Assembly (NCBI GenBank): GCA_900465915.1
Contig: UBKJ01000017.1
Coordinates: 186,001-250,000 of the forward strand
Source: Hyphomicrobiales bacterium
Lineage (GTDB): Bacteria; Pseudomonadota; Alphaproteobacteria; Rhizobiales; Rhizobiaceae
Reading direction: 5' to 3'
DNA: 64,000 nt
The position numbers and the translations under genes are program-made. The notes under the pieces are model-generated. The model was not told the origin of the DNA. It did no database searches and saw nothing but the letters and a program-made list of their open reading frames with translations. Position 1 is the stretch's first letter; the number at the start of each line of letters is the position of its first letter. Of this stretch, positions 16,748 through 25,529 are shown piece after piece.

Positions 16748-18061
16748 TCAGGATTCGAGATATTTGGTCGGATTGACCGGCGTCGAGTTCTTGCGCACCT
16801 CGAAATGCAGCTTGGGCGACTTGGCGCTGCCGCTCATGCCGGACTTGGCGATCTCCTCGCCGCGCCGCACCTTCTGGCCGCGCTGCACCAGGATCTGGCT
16901 ATTGTGGCCGTAGACGGTGACGAGGCCGTTGTCGTGGCGGATCAGCACCGTCTGGCCGAACTCCTTGAGGCCGTCGCCGGCGTAGATGACGACGCCGCTG
17001 TCGGCGGCCTTCACCGGCGTGCCCTCGGGGGCCATGATGTCGATGCCGTCATTGACCGAAGTGCCGTCGCGCTGGCCGAAGCCGGCGAGGACGCGGCCGC
17101 GCAGCGGCCAGCGCAGTTGCGACGAATCGCCGGTCGAGGCCGACTTGTCCGCGTCGCCCTCGTCCGTCTTGGCGGCGGCCGGCGGCGTGTAGGGCTTCAC
17201 ATTGGCGGCCTCGGGCGAGATGGAGGCGTTCTGCACCACGGCCGGGGCCGCGGGCGCGGCCGGAGCCGTCTTGGCGGGAGCGGCGGCGGCCATCTGCGGC
17301 GCGGAGGCCGCGCCCGCCGCCGGGATGACCAGCGACTGGCCGACGCGGATCGCGCCGTTGCTGAGGCCGTTGGCCCGCTTCAGCTCGTCCGTGGTGATGT
17401 TGTGCTTCTTGGCGATGGAGAAGATCGAATCGCCGCTCTGCACCGTGTAGCCGCCATGGGACGGCGGGTTGGCCGCCTTGGGGCCGGCCGCGGCCATGTC
17501 GGTCGAGGCGGGCTTGTTTCCCTTCACCGCCGGAGCCTTCGGCAGCACCGCCATGTTGTTGTCGGTCGGGCGCGCCGGCGTGGCCGGCAGCTGGCCCAGG
17601 ACCTTCTCCTTGGCGCCGATGGCGCCGGTATGGGCGACGGAGCCGGCGCTGGCCATCTTGACGCCCGCGTCGTGGACGTGGCCCGCGGCCATGTCCTGCG
17701 TGTGGCCGATGCGGCTTTGCGCTGCGGCCACCGGCGGCTGGACCGGCTCACGGGCGGCGGCGACCGGCGCCGCCAGCGGCGCGGACGAGACCGGCGACAG
17801 CGACGAGCGCTGCACGCGACCGCTGGAGACGCGGGGCGCAGGCGCGATCGGCGCGGACGAGGCGTAGACGTCCGCGCTCGGCTGCTGCGCGACGCGCTGC
17901 TGGCCGCCATTGGTGGAGCCGGTGAAGATACCGTCGGTGAAGCGCATCGTATCGGCGCTGCAACCGGCGCCGAAACCGGCGATCAGAACGATTGCGACAT
18001 TACGCAGAAGACGTTCGGACGTATGATGCAAAATGGGGAAACGCATGTTCAACTCGTCCAT
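16748..18061 (-). CDS. nlpD: LysM/M23-domain lipoprotein, NlpD-like amidase activator
   Basis: NlpD-type proteins activate septal amidases in the periplasm. The 437-residue protein has an N-terminal signal ending LIAGFGAGC (possible lipobox Cys), a long Ala/Pro/Ser-rich linker, a LysM domain (GGYTVQSGDSIFSIAKKHNI to QSLVIPA), a second Ala/Pro linker, and a C-terminal M23 LytM domain from RGRVLAGFGQRDG to KLHFEVRKNSTPVNPTKYL. The catalytic HxxxD and HxH zinc motifs of active LytM enzymes are replaced (NDGIDIMAPEGTPV; LHFEVR), which fits an activator rather than a hydrolase. The start may be 18061 or the ATG at 18046. It is the last gene of the surE-pcm-nlpD run. Confidence 0.9.
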   Translation of the reverse strand: MDELNMRFPILHHTSERLLRNVAIVLIAGFGAGCSADTMRFTDGIFTGSTNGGQQRVAQQPSADVYASSAPIAPAPRVSSGRVQRSSLSPVSSAPLAAPVAAAREPVQPPVAAAQSRIGHTQDMAAGHVHDAGVKMASAGSVAHTGAIGAKEKVLGQLPATPARPTDNNMAVLPKAPAVKGNKPASTDMAAAGPKAANPPSHGGYTVQSGDSIFSIAKKHNITTDELKRANGLSNGAIRVGQSLVIPAAGAASAPQMAAAAPAKTAPAAPAAPAVVQNASISPEAANVKPYTPPAAAKTDEGDADKSASTGDSSQLRWPLRGRVLAGFGQRDGTSVNDGIDIMAPEGTPVKAADSGVVIYAGDGLKEFGQTVLIRHDNGLVTVYGHNSQILVQRGQKVRRGEEIAKSGMSGSAKSPKLHFEVRKNSTPVNPTKYLES

Positions 18062-18083
18062 ACTCGAAACTCAGTATGGCCGA

Positions 18084-18097
18084 TTAAATCGCGTTAA
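18084..18097. promoter_or_regulatory. TTAA-N6-TTAA element upstream of nlpD (CtrA-like)
   Basis: TTAAATCGCGTTAA lies 23 bases upstream of the nlpD start. CtrA of alphaproteobacteria prefers TTAA-N7-TTAA, so this is one base short; it may be a variant site. A third TTAA at 18111-18114 lies nearby. Confidence 0.35.
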
Positions 18098-18181
18098 TGT
18101 TACTCTCTGGTTAAGAGCGGGGCCCGGACAGGGGCTTGACGCAAAAAAGATTCACCAATCCGCACGATAGGCGGCGAAAGC

Positions 18182-18850
18182 TCACAGCACCGAGGAGACG
18201 CCCTCGATGAAGGGCTGGTAGCGCACATAGGCCAGGTGCTGCTGCTCGAAGCGGCTGCCGACCTTGGAGATGCGCGTCAGCGCCTGCTCGCCGTCGCCGG
18301 AGCCGATGGGCGCGACCAGCACGCCGTGGGTGGCGAGAAGCTCGACGAAATGGCGCGGCGTCTCCTCGCAGGCGGGCCAGATGACGATGCGGTCGAAGGG
18401 GCCGCCCGGCATGCCGTGGCGGCCGTCGGCGTGCTTGACCATGATGTTCTCGCGCTTCAGCGACACGAATTGCTGCAGGGCGCGGTCGCAGAGCTTGCGG
18501 TAGCGGTCGACGGTGGTGACGCGGCCCGAAAGGCTCGCCATCACCGCCGCGGTGAAGCCGGAGCCGCAGCCGATCTCCAGCACGCGGTGGCCGGGGTCGA
18601 GGTTGAGCGAGGCGATCACCCGCGCCTGGTCGTCGACGCCCTCGATATATTCGCCGCAATCGAGCGGGATGGTGCGCGAACTATAGGCCAGATGCGCCCA
18701 GGAGGCGCCGAGGAAGCTGTGGCGCGGCGTCGATTCGATGGCGGCGAACAGGCGCGCGTCGTCTATGCCCCGCGCGCGCATGCGCAATACGAAGGAGGCG
18801 AAGCCTTCCCTGTCCGAAAGACGTGGACGTTCCGCCGTTCCCTGACGCAT
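18182..18850 (-). CDS. pcm: Protein-L-isoaspartate O-methyltransferase
   Basis: Pcm methylates L-isoaspartyl residues in aged proteins with SAM, starting their repair. The 222-residue product has the SAM-binding motif I VLEIGCGSGFTAAVMASL, the family signature region TIPLDCGEYIEGVDDQARV before it, and FDRIVIWPACEETPRHFVELLATHGVLVAPIG after it. In most homologues the motif before SAM binding is Q-P-x-x-V/I-A; here it is CGEYIEGVDDQARV, as in many alphaproteobacterial versions. The start at 18850 is adjacent to the surE stop, consistent with the common surE-pcm-nlpD order. Confidence 0.9.
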   Translation of the reverse strand: MRQGTAERPRLSDREGFASFVLRMRARGIDDARLFAAIESTPRHSFLGASWAHLAYSSRTIPLDCGEYIEGVDDQARVIASLNLDPGHRVLEIGCGSGFTAAVMASLSGRVTTVDRYRKLCDRALQQFVSLKRENIMVKHADGRHGMPGGPFDRIVIWPACEETPRHFVELLATHGVLVAPIGSGDGEQALTRISKVGSRFEQQHLAYVRYQPFIEGVSSVL

Positions 18851-18852
18851 GC

Positions 18853-19614
18853 TCAGCCCTCCAGCGCGGCGGCGAGCTGGTCGCGCACGCGATGCGCGGT
18901 CAGGTCGAGATGCAGCGGCGTGATCGAGATGCAGTCGGAGCGGATGGCGGCGATGTCGCTGTCGTCGGCGACCGGGGCCTTGCTGCGGCCGAATTGCAGC
19001 CAGAAATAGGGGAAGCCGCGCCCGTCACGGCGCTCGTCGAGCCGCGCGTCGTGGCTGAGGCGGCCCTGCGCGGTGACGCGCACGCCCTTGACCTCGGAGG
19101 CGAGGCAATTGGGGAAATTGAGGTTGAGCAGCACGCCTTCCGGCCAGCCGGCCTTCATCAGCTTGCGGATCAGGTCCGGCCCGTGGGTCTCGGCCGTCTC
19201 CCAAGGGACGATACGGCGGTCGCCCTCGTAATCGTATTCCTGCGACAGGGCGATGGCGCGCACGCCGAGCAGCGTGCCTTCCATGGCGCCCGCCACCGTG
19301 CCCGAATAGGTGACGTCGTCGGCGAGGTTGGCGCCCGAATTGACGCCCGACAGCACCAGGTCCGGCGCGCCCGGCAGCACGTGGCGCACGCCCATGATGA
19401 CGCAGTCGGTCGGCGTGCCGCGCAAGGCGAAGCGGCGTTCGTCGATCTTGCGCAGGCGCAAGGGCTCCGACAGGGTCAGCGAATGGGCGAGGCCGCTCTG
19501 GTCGGTCTCCGGCGCCACCACCCAGACGTCGTCGGAAAGGGAGCGCGCGATTCGCTCCAGCACCGCAAGGCCCTCGGCGTGGATGCCGTCATCGTTGGTC
19601 AGCAGAATGCGCAT
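18853..19614 (-). CDS. surE: 5'/3'-nucleotidase SurE
   Basis: SurE is a stationary-phase survival phosphatase acting on nucleoside monophosphates. The 253-residue protein begins [16 protein letters not shown] with the metal-binding NDD, and has [29 protein letters not shown], the classical SGxNxGxN and YSGTVxAA motifs, and the late [11 protein letters not shown] and [21 protein letters not shown]. It lies between serS and pcm on the same strand with short gaps, so it should be in one transcript. Confidence 0.97.
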   Translation of the reverse strand: MRILLTNDDGIHAEGLAVLERIARSLSDDVWVVAPETDQSGLAHSLTLSEPLRLRKIDERRFALRGTPTDCVIMGVRHVLPGAPDLVLSGVNSGANLADDVTYSGTVAGAMEGTLLGVRAIALSQEYDYEGDRRIVPWETAETHGPDLIRKLMKAGWPEGVLLNLNFPNCLASEVKGVRVTAQGRLSHDARLDERRDGRGFPYFWLQFGRSKAPVADDSDIAAIRSDCISITPLHLDLTAHRVRDQLAAALEG

Positions 19615-19641
19615 GGGTTTCGCTCCTCTCCAATCGCCGAA

Positions 19642-20925
19642 TCAGGCCGCCTTCTCGATCCGCGTCAGGCCGCCCATATAGGGCAGCAGCGCGTCGGGCA
19701 CGCGGATGCTTCCGTCTTCCTGCTGGTAATTCTCCATCACCGCGATCAGCGCGCGGCCCACCGCCACGCCCGAGCCGTTGAGCGTGTGCACGAAGCGGTT
19801 GGCCTTCTCGCCCTCGGGACGATAGCGCGCGTTCATGCGGCGGGCCTGGAAATCGCCGCAGACCGAGCAGCTCGAAATCTCGCGATAGGTGTCCTGGCCC
19901 GGCAGCCAGACCTCGATGTCGTAGGTCTTGCGCGCACCGAAGCCCATGTCGCCGGTGCAGAGCACGACGGTGCGGAACGGCAGGCCGAGGCGCTTCAGCA
20001 CCTCCTCGGCGCAGGCCGTCATGCGCTCGTGCTCGGCGATGGAGGCGTCGGCGTCGGTGACCGACACCATCTCCACCTTCAGGAACTGGTGCTGGCGCAG
20101 CATGCCGCGCGTGTCGCGGCCGGCGGAGCCCGCCTCCGAGCGGAAGCAGGGCGTCAGCGCGGTGAAGCGCAGCGGCAGGCTCTTCACATCGACGATCTCT
20201 TCCGCGACCAGATTGGTCAGCGGCACCTCGGCCGTCGGGATCAGCCAGCGCCCGTCGGTGGTGCGGAACAGATCCTCGGAGAATTTCGGTAATTGCCCGG
20301 TGCCGTAGACGGCCTCGTCGCGCACCATCAAAGGCGGCATGACCTCGGTGTAGCCGTGCTCGGTGGTGTGCAGGTCGAGCATGAACTGGCCGAGCGCGCG
20401 CTCGAGCCGCGCCAACTGGCCCTTCAGCACCGTGAAGCGCGCGCCGGCGAGCTTGGCCGCGCGCTCGAAATCCATGTAGCCGAGCGCCTCGCCCAGCTCG
20501 TAATGCTCCTTCGGCTTAAAGGAGAAGACGGGCTTCTCGCCGACGCGGCGCAATTCGACATTGTCGTTCTCGTCCTTGCCGGCCGGCACGTCGTCGAGCG
20601 GGATATTGGGCAGGCTCGACAGGGCGTCGGTCAGTTCCTTGGCGAGCTGTTTCTCCTCGCCCTCGGCGGAGCCCAGGAACTCCTTCAGCTCGCCCACTTC
20701 GGCCTTGAGGCGGTCGGCGGTGGCCACGTCCTTCTCGGCCATGGCCTTGCCGATCTCCTTGGAGGCGGCGTTGCGGCGCTCCTGCGCGGCCTGCACCTTG
20801 CCGACGAATGCGCGGCGCTTCTCGTCCAGCGCGATCAGCTCGGACGAAAGCGGCCCCGCTCCGCGCCGCTCCAGCGCCGCGTCGAGGGTTTCCGGGTTTT
20901 CGCGAATCCATTTGATGTCGAGCAT
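19642..20925 (-). CDS. serS: Seryl-tRNA synthetase
   Basis: SerS charges tRNA-Ser. The 427-residue protein has the N-terminal coiled-coil arm (residues about 30-105), then class II motifs: motif 2 [27 protein letters not shown] and motif 3 [20 protein letters not shown]. Length is typical. It is the first gene after tatC, with a GC hairpin in the 67-base gap. Confidence 0.98.
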   Translation of the reverse strand: MLDIKWIRENPETLDAALERRGAGPLSSELIALDEKRRAFVGKVQAAQERRNAASKEIGKAMAEKDVATADRLKAEVGELKEFLGSAEGEEKQLAKELTDALSSLPNIPLDDVPAGKDENDNVELRRVGEKPVFSFKPKEHYELGEALGYMDFERAAKLAGARFTVLKGQLARLERALGQFMLDLHTTEHGYTEVMPPLMVRDEAVYGTGQLPKFSEDLFRTTDGRWLIPTAEVPLTNLVAEEIVDVKSLPLRFTALTPCFRSEAGSAGRDTRGMLRQHQFLKVEMVSVTDADASIAEHERMTACAEEVLKRLGLPFRTVVLCTGDMGFGARKTYDIEVWLPGQDTYREISSCSVCGDFQARRMNARYRPEGEKANRFVHTLNGSGVAVGRALIAVMENYQQEDGSIRVPDALLPYMGGLTRIEKAA

Positions 20926-20959
20926 GGAGAAAGCCGTTTCGTGCCATTGAACTGAAAGC

Positions 20960-20979
20960 GCGGGGCCGCGCGGCCCCGC
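20960..20979. other. GC hairpin between tatC and serS
   Basis: GCGGGGCC (20960-20967) pairs perfectly with GGCCCCGC (20972-20979) with a 4-base loop. It lacks a T-run on the minus strand and may only attenuate or stabilise. Confidence 0.45.
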
Positions 20980-20992
20980 AAACGGAGGCGGA

Positions 20993-21808
20993 TCAGGAAG
21001 AGGAGGTGTCGCCGGCCTCGGCCTGCTTTTCGTCCCGCTTCTTCTCGATCATGCGCGCCACCACGATGGAAATCTCGTAGAGAAGGATCGTCGGCAAGGC
21101 AAGGCCGATCTGGCTGGTCGGGTCGGGCGGGGTCAGCACCGCCGCCACGACGAAGGCGAGAACGATGGCGTATTTGCGCTTTTCCTTCAGGCCCTGGGAG
21201 GTGACCAGCCCCACCCGCGCCATCAGGCTGGTGACGACCGGAAGCTGGAACACCAGGCCGAAGGCGAAGATGAGCGTCATGATGAGGCTCAGATATTCCG
21301 ACACCTTGGGCAGCAGCGAAATCTGCATGGTCCCGTCGCCGCCCGTCTGCTGCATGGTCAGGAAGAACCACATCACCATGGGCGTGAAGAAGAAATAGAC
21401 CAGCGCGCCGCCGCACAGAAACAGGATCGGCGAGGCGATCAGGAACGGCAGGAAGGCCATGCGCTCGTGCTTGTAAAGGCCGGGCGCGACGAATTTGTAG
21501 ATCTGCGCCGCGATGACCGGAAAGGCCAGCACGATGCCGCCGAACATGGCGACCTTGACCTGCGTGAAGAAGAACTCCTGCGGCGCGGTGTAGATCAGCT
21601 CCGCCTTGGAGCGGTCGAGATGCGCCCAGTCGATCGCCCATTGATAGGGCAGCACCAGCATGTTGAACAAATGCCGGGCGAAGGCGAAGCAGACAATGAA
21701 AGCGACGAAAAACGCCAGAATCGCCCAGATCAGGCGGCGGCGCAGCTCGATCAGATGTTCGAGCAGAGGGGCCGCGCTCTGTTCGATCTCGTCCTCTTCA
21801 CCGGTCAC
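20993..21808 (-). CDS. tatC: Twin-arginine translocase subunit TatC
   Basis: TatC recognises the RR signal peptide and forms the Tat receptor with TatB. The 271-residue protein has six membrane segments and the conserved cytoplasmic N-terminal [16 protein letters not shown], the periplasmic [18 protein letters not shown] first loop (here [20 protein letters not shown]), and [21 protein letters not shown] later. It starts within the tatB stop region (4-base overlap), so tatBC are translationally coupled, with tatA upstream. Confidence 0.97.
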   Translation of the reverse strand: MTGEEDEIEQSAAPLLEHLIELRRRLIWAILAFFVAFIVCFAFARHLFNMLVLPYQWAIDWAHLDRSKAELIYTAPQEFFFTQVKVAMFGGIVLAFPVIAAQIYKFVAPGLYKHERMAFLPFLIASPILFLCGGALVYFFFTPMVMWFFLTMQQTGGDGTMQISLLPKVSEYLSLIMTLIFAFGLVFQLPVVTSLMARVGLVTSQGLKEKRKYAIVLAFVVAAVLTPPDPTSQIGLALPTILLYEISIVVARMIEKKRDEKQAEAGDTSSS

Positions 21809-22359
21809 GCTTCGTTTCCTGTCTTGTCGGGGGTCTTGCGGGTCCGCCGGGCGGGCGCGGGCTTTGGCGCCGGGATGGCGTCGGTGGGCGCGGCCGCCTT
21901 GACGGCCGGCTTCCTGCGCGAGGTTTTGGCGGGGGCTTTTTCAGCCGCGGGCGCTTTTGCGGCCGCAGGCCTGGCGGGCGTCTTGCGCGCCCGCTTGACG
22001 GGGGCCGCGGGAACCGGCTCCTCGACCGCGACGGGCTCGGCCGGCGGCGGCGCGACGGTGGAGCCGGGCGTCAGGCTGGAGCGGATCTCCTCGCCGGCGC
22101 TGCGAATCGGCTCGAAGACCTGCGTCAGCTTGGAGCGCGGGTCGAGCTTGCGCGTCTCGTCGATGATGGTCTTGACGTCGTCCAGCTCGGCCTCTTTCAG
22201 CGCCTCGTTGAACTGGTTGCGGAATTCGTTGGCGGTCGCGCGCATGCGCGCCGTCGCCTTGCCGAAGGCGCGCAGCATTTTCGGCAAATCCTTGGGACCG
22301 ACCACCACGATCATGACGATCGCGATTATCAGCAGTTCCGACCATCCGATGTCGAACAT
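21805..22359 (-). CDS. tatB: Sec-independent protein translocase TatB
   Basis: The 184-residue protein starts MFDIGWSELLIIAIVMIVVVGPKDLPKMLRAFGKA, the single membrane helix, hinge (GPKDLP) and amphipathic helix of TatB. The long C-terminal part is an Ala/Pro/Lys-rich tail with repeated KAxRKTPA and RRTRKTPDK-type basic stretches, unusually rich even for TatB. Overlaps tatC by four bases. Confidence 0.95.
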   Translation of the reverse strand: MFDIGWSELLIIAIVMIVVVGPKDLPKMLRAFGKATARMRATANEFRNQFNEALKEAELDDVKTIIDETRKLDPRSKLTQVFEPIRSAGEEIRSSLTPGSTVAPPPAEPVAVEEPVPAAPVKRARKTPARPAAAKAPAAEKAPAKTSRRKPAVKAAAPTDAIPAPKPAPARRTRKTPDKTGNEA

Positions 22360-22460
22360 GATTCATACTCCGCGCCCGGCGCGCGCATTCCGTTTCCCGT
22401 CGGAAGGCCGAGCCTTCCCGGGGCGATGGCGAGCCGCGAAACGCGGCTCCCCCGGCGGCG

Positions 22461-22682
22461 TCAGGACCTGGTCGTGGTCTTCTTGGCCGTGGCGACGGGT
22501 TCGTCGGCCTTGGCGTCGATGGTGCGCGGATCGGCCTTGTCGTCCTCGTCGGCCATGCCCTGCTTGAAGTTCTTGATGCCCTTGGCGACGTCGCCCATCA
22601 GATCCGGGATCTTGCCGCGGCCGAACAGAAGCAGCACGACCGCCAGAACGATCAGCCAGTGCCAGATGGAAAAGCTACCCAT
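22461..22682 (-). CDS. tatA: Sec-independent protein translocase TatA
   Basis: TatA forms the Tat pore. The 73-residue protein has the N-terminal membrane helix [16 protein letters not shown], hinge [20 protein letters not shown] and a charged tail. Gene order tatA-tatB-tatC, following scpA-scpB, is the usual one in Hyphomicrobiales. The 116-base leader contains a plausible promoter on the minus strand (TTGAAA-N17-TAAATC). Confidence 0.97.
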   Translation of the reverse strand: MGSFSIWHWLIVLAVVLLLFGRGKIPDLMGDVAKGIKNFKQGMADEDDKADPRTIDAKADEPVATAKKTTTRS

Positions 22683-22798
22683 GTCAATCCTCTCATCGCC
22701 GCAGGCGTGCGGCGCGTTCCCATAATGTCGGATATGATTTAAGCGGTTTCAAGCGATCTTTCAAACGGAACCGTCGCCGCAGGCCGCTTTCGGCCGCT

Positions 22799-23485
22799 TT
22801 ATTCGCCGCGCGGCGCGAGCAGGCCCAGCCCTTCGAGGTCGATGTCCTCCAGCGGGTCCTCCTCGTCGGTCAGCCGGTCGGAATCGACGTCGGGGACCGG
22901 CACGGAGAAGCCCGAGGGCAGCCGCGCCGACAGAAGCCCCGCCCCGCGCAGCTCCTCCAGCCCCGGCAGGTCGCGGATGTCCGGCAGGCCGAAATGGTCG
23001 AGAAAGGCGTCCGTCGTGCCGTAGGTCACCGGGCGGCCCGGCGTCCGGCGGCGGCCGCGCAGCTTGATCCAGCCCGTCTCCATCAGCACGTCCAGCGTGC
23101 CCTTCGAGGTCTCGACGCCGCGAATGTCCTCCAGCTCGGCGCGGGTGACCGGCTGGTGATAGGCGACGATGGCCAGCACCTCCATGGCTGCGCGCGACAA
23201 TTTGCGCTGCTGCACCGCCTCGCGGTTCATGAGGAAGCCGAGGTCCGGCGCGGTGCGGAAGGCCCAGCCGCCGCCGGCGCGCGTCAGATGCACGCCGCGC
23301 CCGGCATAGACCTTGCGCAGATGCTCGAGCACGGGGCCGAGATCGGCCCTGACCGGCAGGCGCTCGGCCAGCGTCCGCTCCGAGACGGGCTCGGCGGAGG
23401 CGAAGACGATCGCCTCGACCATGCGCGCAAGCTCCGTCAGATCGGGCGAAAACCCGCCTTTCGATTCGGTTTCGGCCTCAGACAT
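22799..23485 (-). CDS. scpB: Segregation and condensation protein B
   Basis: ScpB is the winged-helix kite subunit of the Smc-ScpAB condensin. The 228-residue product shows the two winged-helix domains with MVEAIVFASAEPVSERTLAERLP, LSRAAMEVLAIVAYHQPVTRAELEDIRGVET and GRPVTYGTTDAFLDHFGL, the family hallmarks. It overlaps scpA by eight bases. Confidence 0.96.
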   Translation of the reverse strand: MSEAETESKGGFSPDLTELARMVEAIVFASAEPVSERTLAERLPVRADLGPVLEHLRKVYAGRGVHLTRAGGGWAFRTAPDLGFLMNREAVQQRKLSRAAMEVLAIVAYHQPVTRAELEDIRGVETSKGTLDVLMETGWIKLRGRRRTPGRPVTYGTTDAFLDHFGLPDIRDLPGLEELRGAGLLSARLPSGFSVPVPDVDSDRLTDEEDPLEDIDLEGLGLLAPRGE

Positions 23486-24320
23486 CCTCGTCCTCTTCCA
23501 GCGCGCCCTCGCCCGCGGCGCGCATGTAAATCTGCCCGAAGGGCGCGGTCTGGCGCAATTCCAGCTTGCCCTCGCGCACCAGTTCGAGGCTGGCGGCGAA
23601 GGAGCTGGCCAGCGCCGAGGCCCGCTCCTGCGGCGACAAAGCGTAGTCGATCAGGAAGCGGTCGAGCGCGACCCAGTCGCCCGCCGTCCCCACCAGCCGC
23701 ACCAGCGCGGCGCGCGCCTGTTTCAGCGACCAGACGGCGCGCTGGGCGATGCGCACATGCGAAACCGCCTGACGCTGGCGCTGCGAGGCGTAGGCGGTGA
23801 GAAGATCGTAGAGCGTGGCGGAGAAGCGGCTGCTGCGGTCGAGCGCCACCGCCTCCGGCATGCCGCGCGCGAAAACGTCGCGCCCGAGCCGGCTGCGATT
23901 GGCGAGCGTCGCCGCCGCGTCGCGCATCGCCTCCAGCCGCTTGAGGCGGAATTGCAGCGATTCGGCCAGCTCCTCGCCCGTCGCGCCGTCGTCGCCCTGC
24001 TGCTTGGGGATCAGGAGCTTCGACTTGAGATAGGCGAGCCAGGCGGCCATGACGAGGTAATCCGCCGCCAGCTCCAGCCGCAGGGCGCGGGCGCGCTCGA
24101 CGAAACCCAGATATTGCTCGGCCAGCGCCAGCACCGAGATGCGCGCCATGTCCACGCGCTGGTTGCGCGCCAGATGCAAAAGCAGGTCGAGCGGGCCCTC
24201 GAAACCCTGCACGTCGATCAGCAGCGCGGGCTCGTCCGGGGCGCGTTCCGCCTCGCCGCTCCAGAGCGCGTCCATCGGCGCGCCGCCCTTTTCCGCTCCC
24301 GATGCCGCCAAACCCCTCAC
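23478..24320 (-). CDS. scpA: Segregation and condensation protein A
   Basis: ScpA is the kleisin bridging the Smc heads. The 280-residue protein has the family opening FEGPLDLLLHLARNQRVDMARISVLALAEQYL, then YLVMAAWLAYLKSKLLIP, and the C-terminal winged helix (TFL/IDYALSPQERASALASSFAASLELVREGKLELRQ). An N-terminal leader of about 30 residues precedes the kleisin start; the true start may be the ATG at 24275. scpA-scpB overlap and follow nagZ, the standard order. Confidence 0.95.
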   Translation of the reverse strand: MRGLAASGAEKGGAPMDALWSGEAERAPDEPALLIDVQGFEGPLDLLLHLARNQRVDMARISVLALAEQYLGFVERARALRLELAADYLVMAAWLAYLKSKLLIPKQQGDDGATGEELAESLQFRLKRLEAMRDAAATLANRSRLGRDVFARGMPEAVALDRSSRFSATLYDLLTAYASQRQRQAVSHVRIAQRAVWSLKQARAALVRLVGTAGDWVALDRFLIDYALSPQERASALASSFAASLELVREGKLELRQTAPFGQIYMRAAGEGALEEDEDV

Positions 24321-24370
24321 CTCGCCTCGCCGCCTGAACGCGGCGCCGCCAGTCTATCAAGTTTCGCCCG

Positions 24371-25390
24371 TTACGCCACCGCTTCGAACATCCGGGAGAA
24401 TTCCTCGCGCAATTCCTCCTCGTCCGACAGGTCCGGCTCGCCGGCATAGGCCTCGGCCAGTTCGGCCCGGCGCAGCGAGGAGCCGGCCAGAACCGGAACG
24501 CGCGGCCCGACTTCCTTCAGCTCCTCCATCACGCCGGCGCAATAAAGCGTCAGGTCGCAGCCGGCGGCGATGATTCCCTCCGCGATGTCGCCGAGCGAGC
24601 CCGACAGCGCCTTCATGGAGATGTCGTCGCTGAGCACCAGGCCGTCGAAGCGCAGGAGATCGCGGATGATGGTTTCGATCACCGCCGGCGACAGGGTGGC
24701 CGGGCGGTCGGGATCGATGCAGTCGAAGATCACATGCGCCGTCATGGCCATGGGCAGGTCGTTGAGCGCCTTGAACGGCGCGAAATCATGCGCCGCGAGG
24801 TCGCGCAGCGGCGCGTTCACCCGCGCCAGCTCCTTATGCGTGTCGCTGAAGGCGCGGCCGTGGCCGGGCATGTGCTTCATCACCGGCAGCAGGCCGCCGG
24901 CCAGCAGGCCCTCGGCGGCGGCGCGGCCCATGGCGGCCACCGTGGCCGGGTCGCGGCCATAGGCGCGCGCACCGATGACGTCGTGCGCGCCCTCCACCGG
25001 CACGTCCAGCACCGGCAGGCAATCGACGTTGACGCCGACCCGACGCAGGTCGAAGGCCATCAGCCGCGCATGCAGCCAGGCGGCGCGCAGGCCGGCCTCG
25101 GGATCGCGGGCGTAGATGGCGCCGAGTTCCGCGGCGGCGGGATAGTTCGGAACCAGCGGCGGGCGCAGGCGCTGCACGCGGCCGCCCTCCTGGTCGATGA
25201 AGATCGGCGTGTTGGCGCGGCCGGAGACGTCGCGGATATGCGCGGTCAGCTCGGCCACCTGCTCCAGGCTGTCGACGTTGCGGGCGAAGAGGATATAGCC
25301 CCACGGGCGCTCGTCGCGGAAAAAGGCGATCTCGTCCGCGGTCAGCGCCGCGCCGGACAGGCCGGCGATCCATGCCTTGCAGTCTTGCAT
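24371..25390 (-). CDS. nagZ: Beta-N-acetylhexosaminidase
   Basis: NagZ removes GlcNAc from muropeptides in peptidoglycan recycling, acting in the cytoplasm as a glycoside hydrolase family 3 enzyme. The 339-residue protein includes PIFIDQEGGRVQRLRPPL, the KHMPGHGRAFSDTHKELA loop with the catalytic His/Asp dyad, and VLSDDISMKALSG with the nucleophile Asp. The start lies after a strong terminator, so it should have its own promoter, with scpA-scpB downstream. Confidence 0.96.
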   Translation of the reverse strand: MQDCKAWIAGLSGAALTADEIAFFRDERPWGYILFARNVDSLEQVAELTAHIRDVSGRANTPIFIDQEGGRVQRLRPPLVPNYPAAAELGAIYARDPEAGLRAAWLHARLMAFDLRRVGVNVDCLPVLDVPVEGAHDVIGARAYGRDPATVAAMGRAAAEGLLAGGLLPVMKHMPGHGRAFSDTHKELARVNAPLRDLAAHDFAPFKALNDLPMAMTAHVIFDCIDPDRPATLSPAVIETIIRDLLRFDGLVLSDDISMKALSGSLGDIAEGIIAAGCDLTLYCAGVMEELKEVGPRVPVLAGSSLRRAELAEAYAGEPDLSDEEELREEFSRMFEAVA

Positions 25391-25452
25391 ATGGGATATC
25401 CCTCGTTCCGATTCGTTCGTCGCCCAGTTTGTTCGTCGTCAGGCGAAAAAGC

Positions 25453-25493
25453 GAGCCGGAGCGGCTCCCGTTTTCAGGGAACCGCTCCGGCTC
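25453..25493. terminator. Terminator between the SPOR gene and nagZ
   Basis: GAGCCGGAGCGG (25453-25464) pairs perfectly with CCGCTCCGGCTC (25482-25493); extra pairs extend into the loop. On the minus strand it is followed by CGCTTTTT, so it ends the SPOR transcript. The plus-strand side is also T-rich. Confidence 0.88.
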
Positions 25494-25529
25494 TTTGTTT
25501 TACGCTTTCGCCTTATCGCATACCGCCGA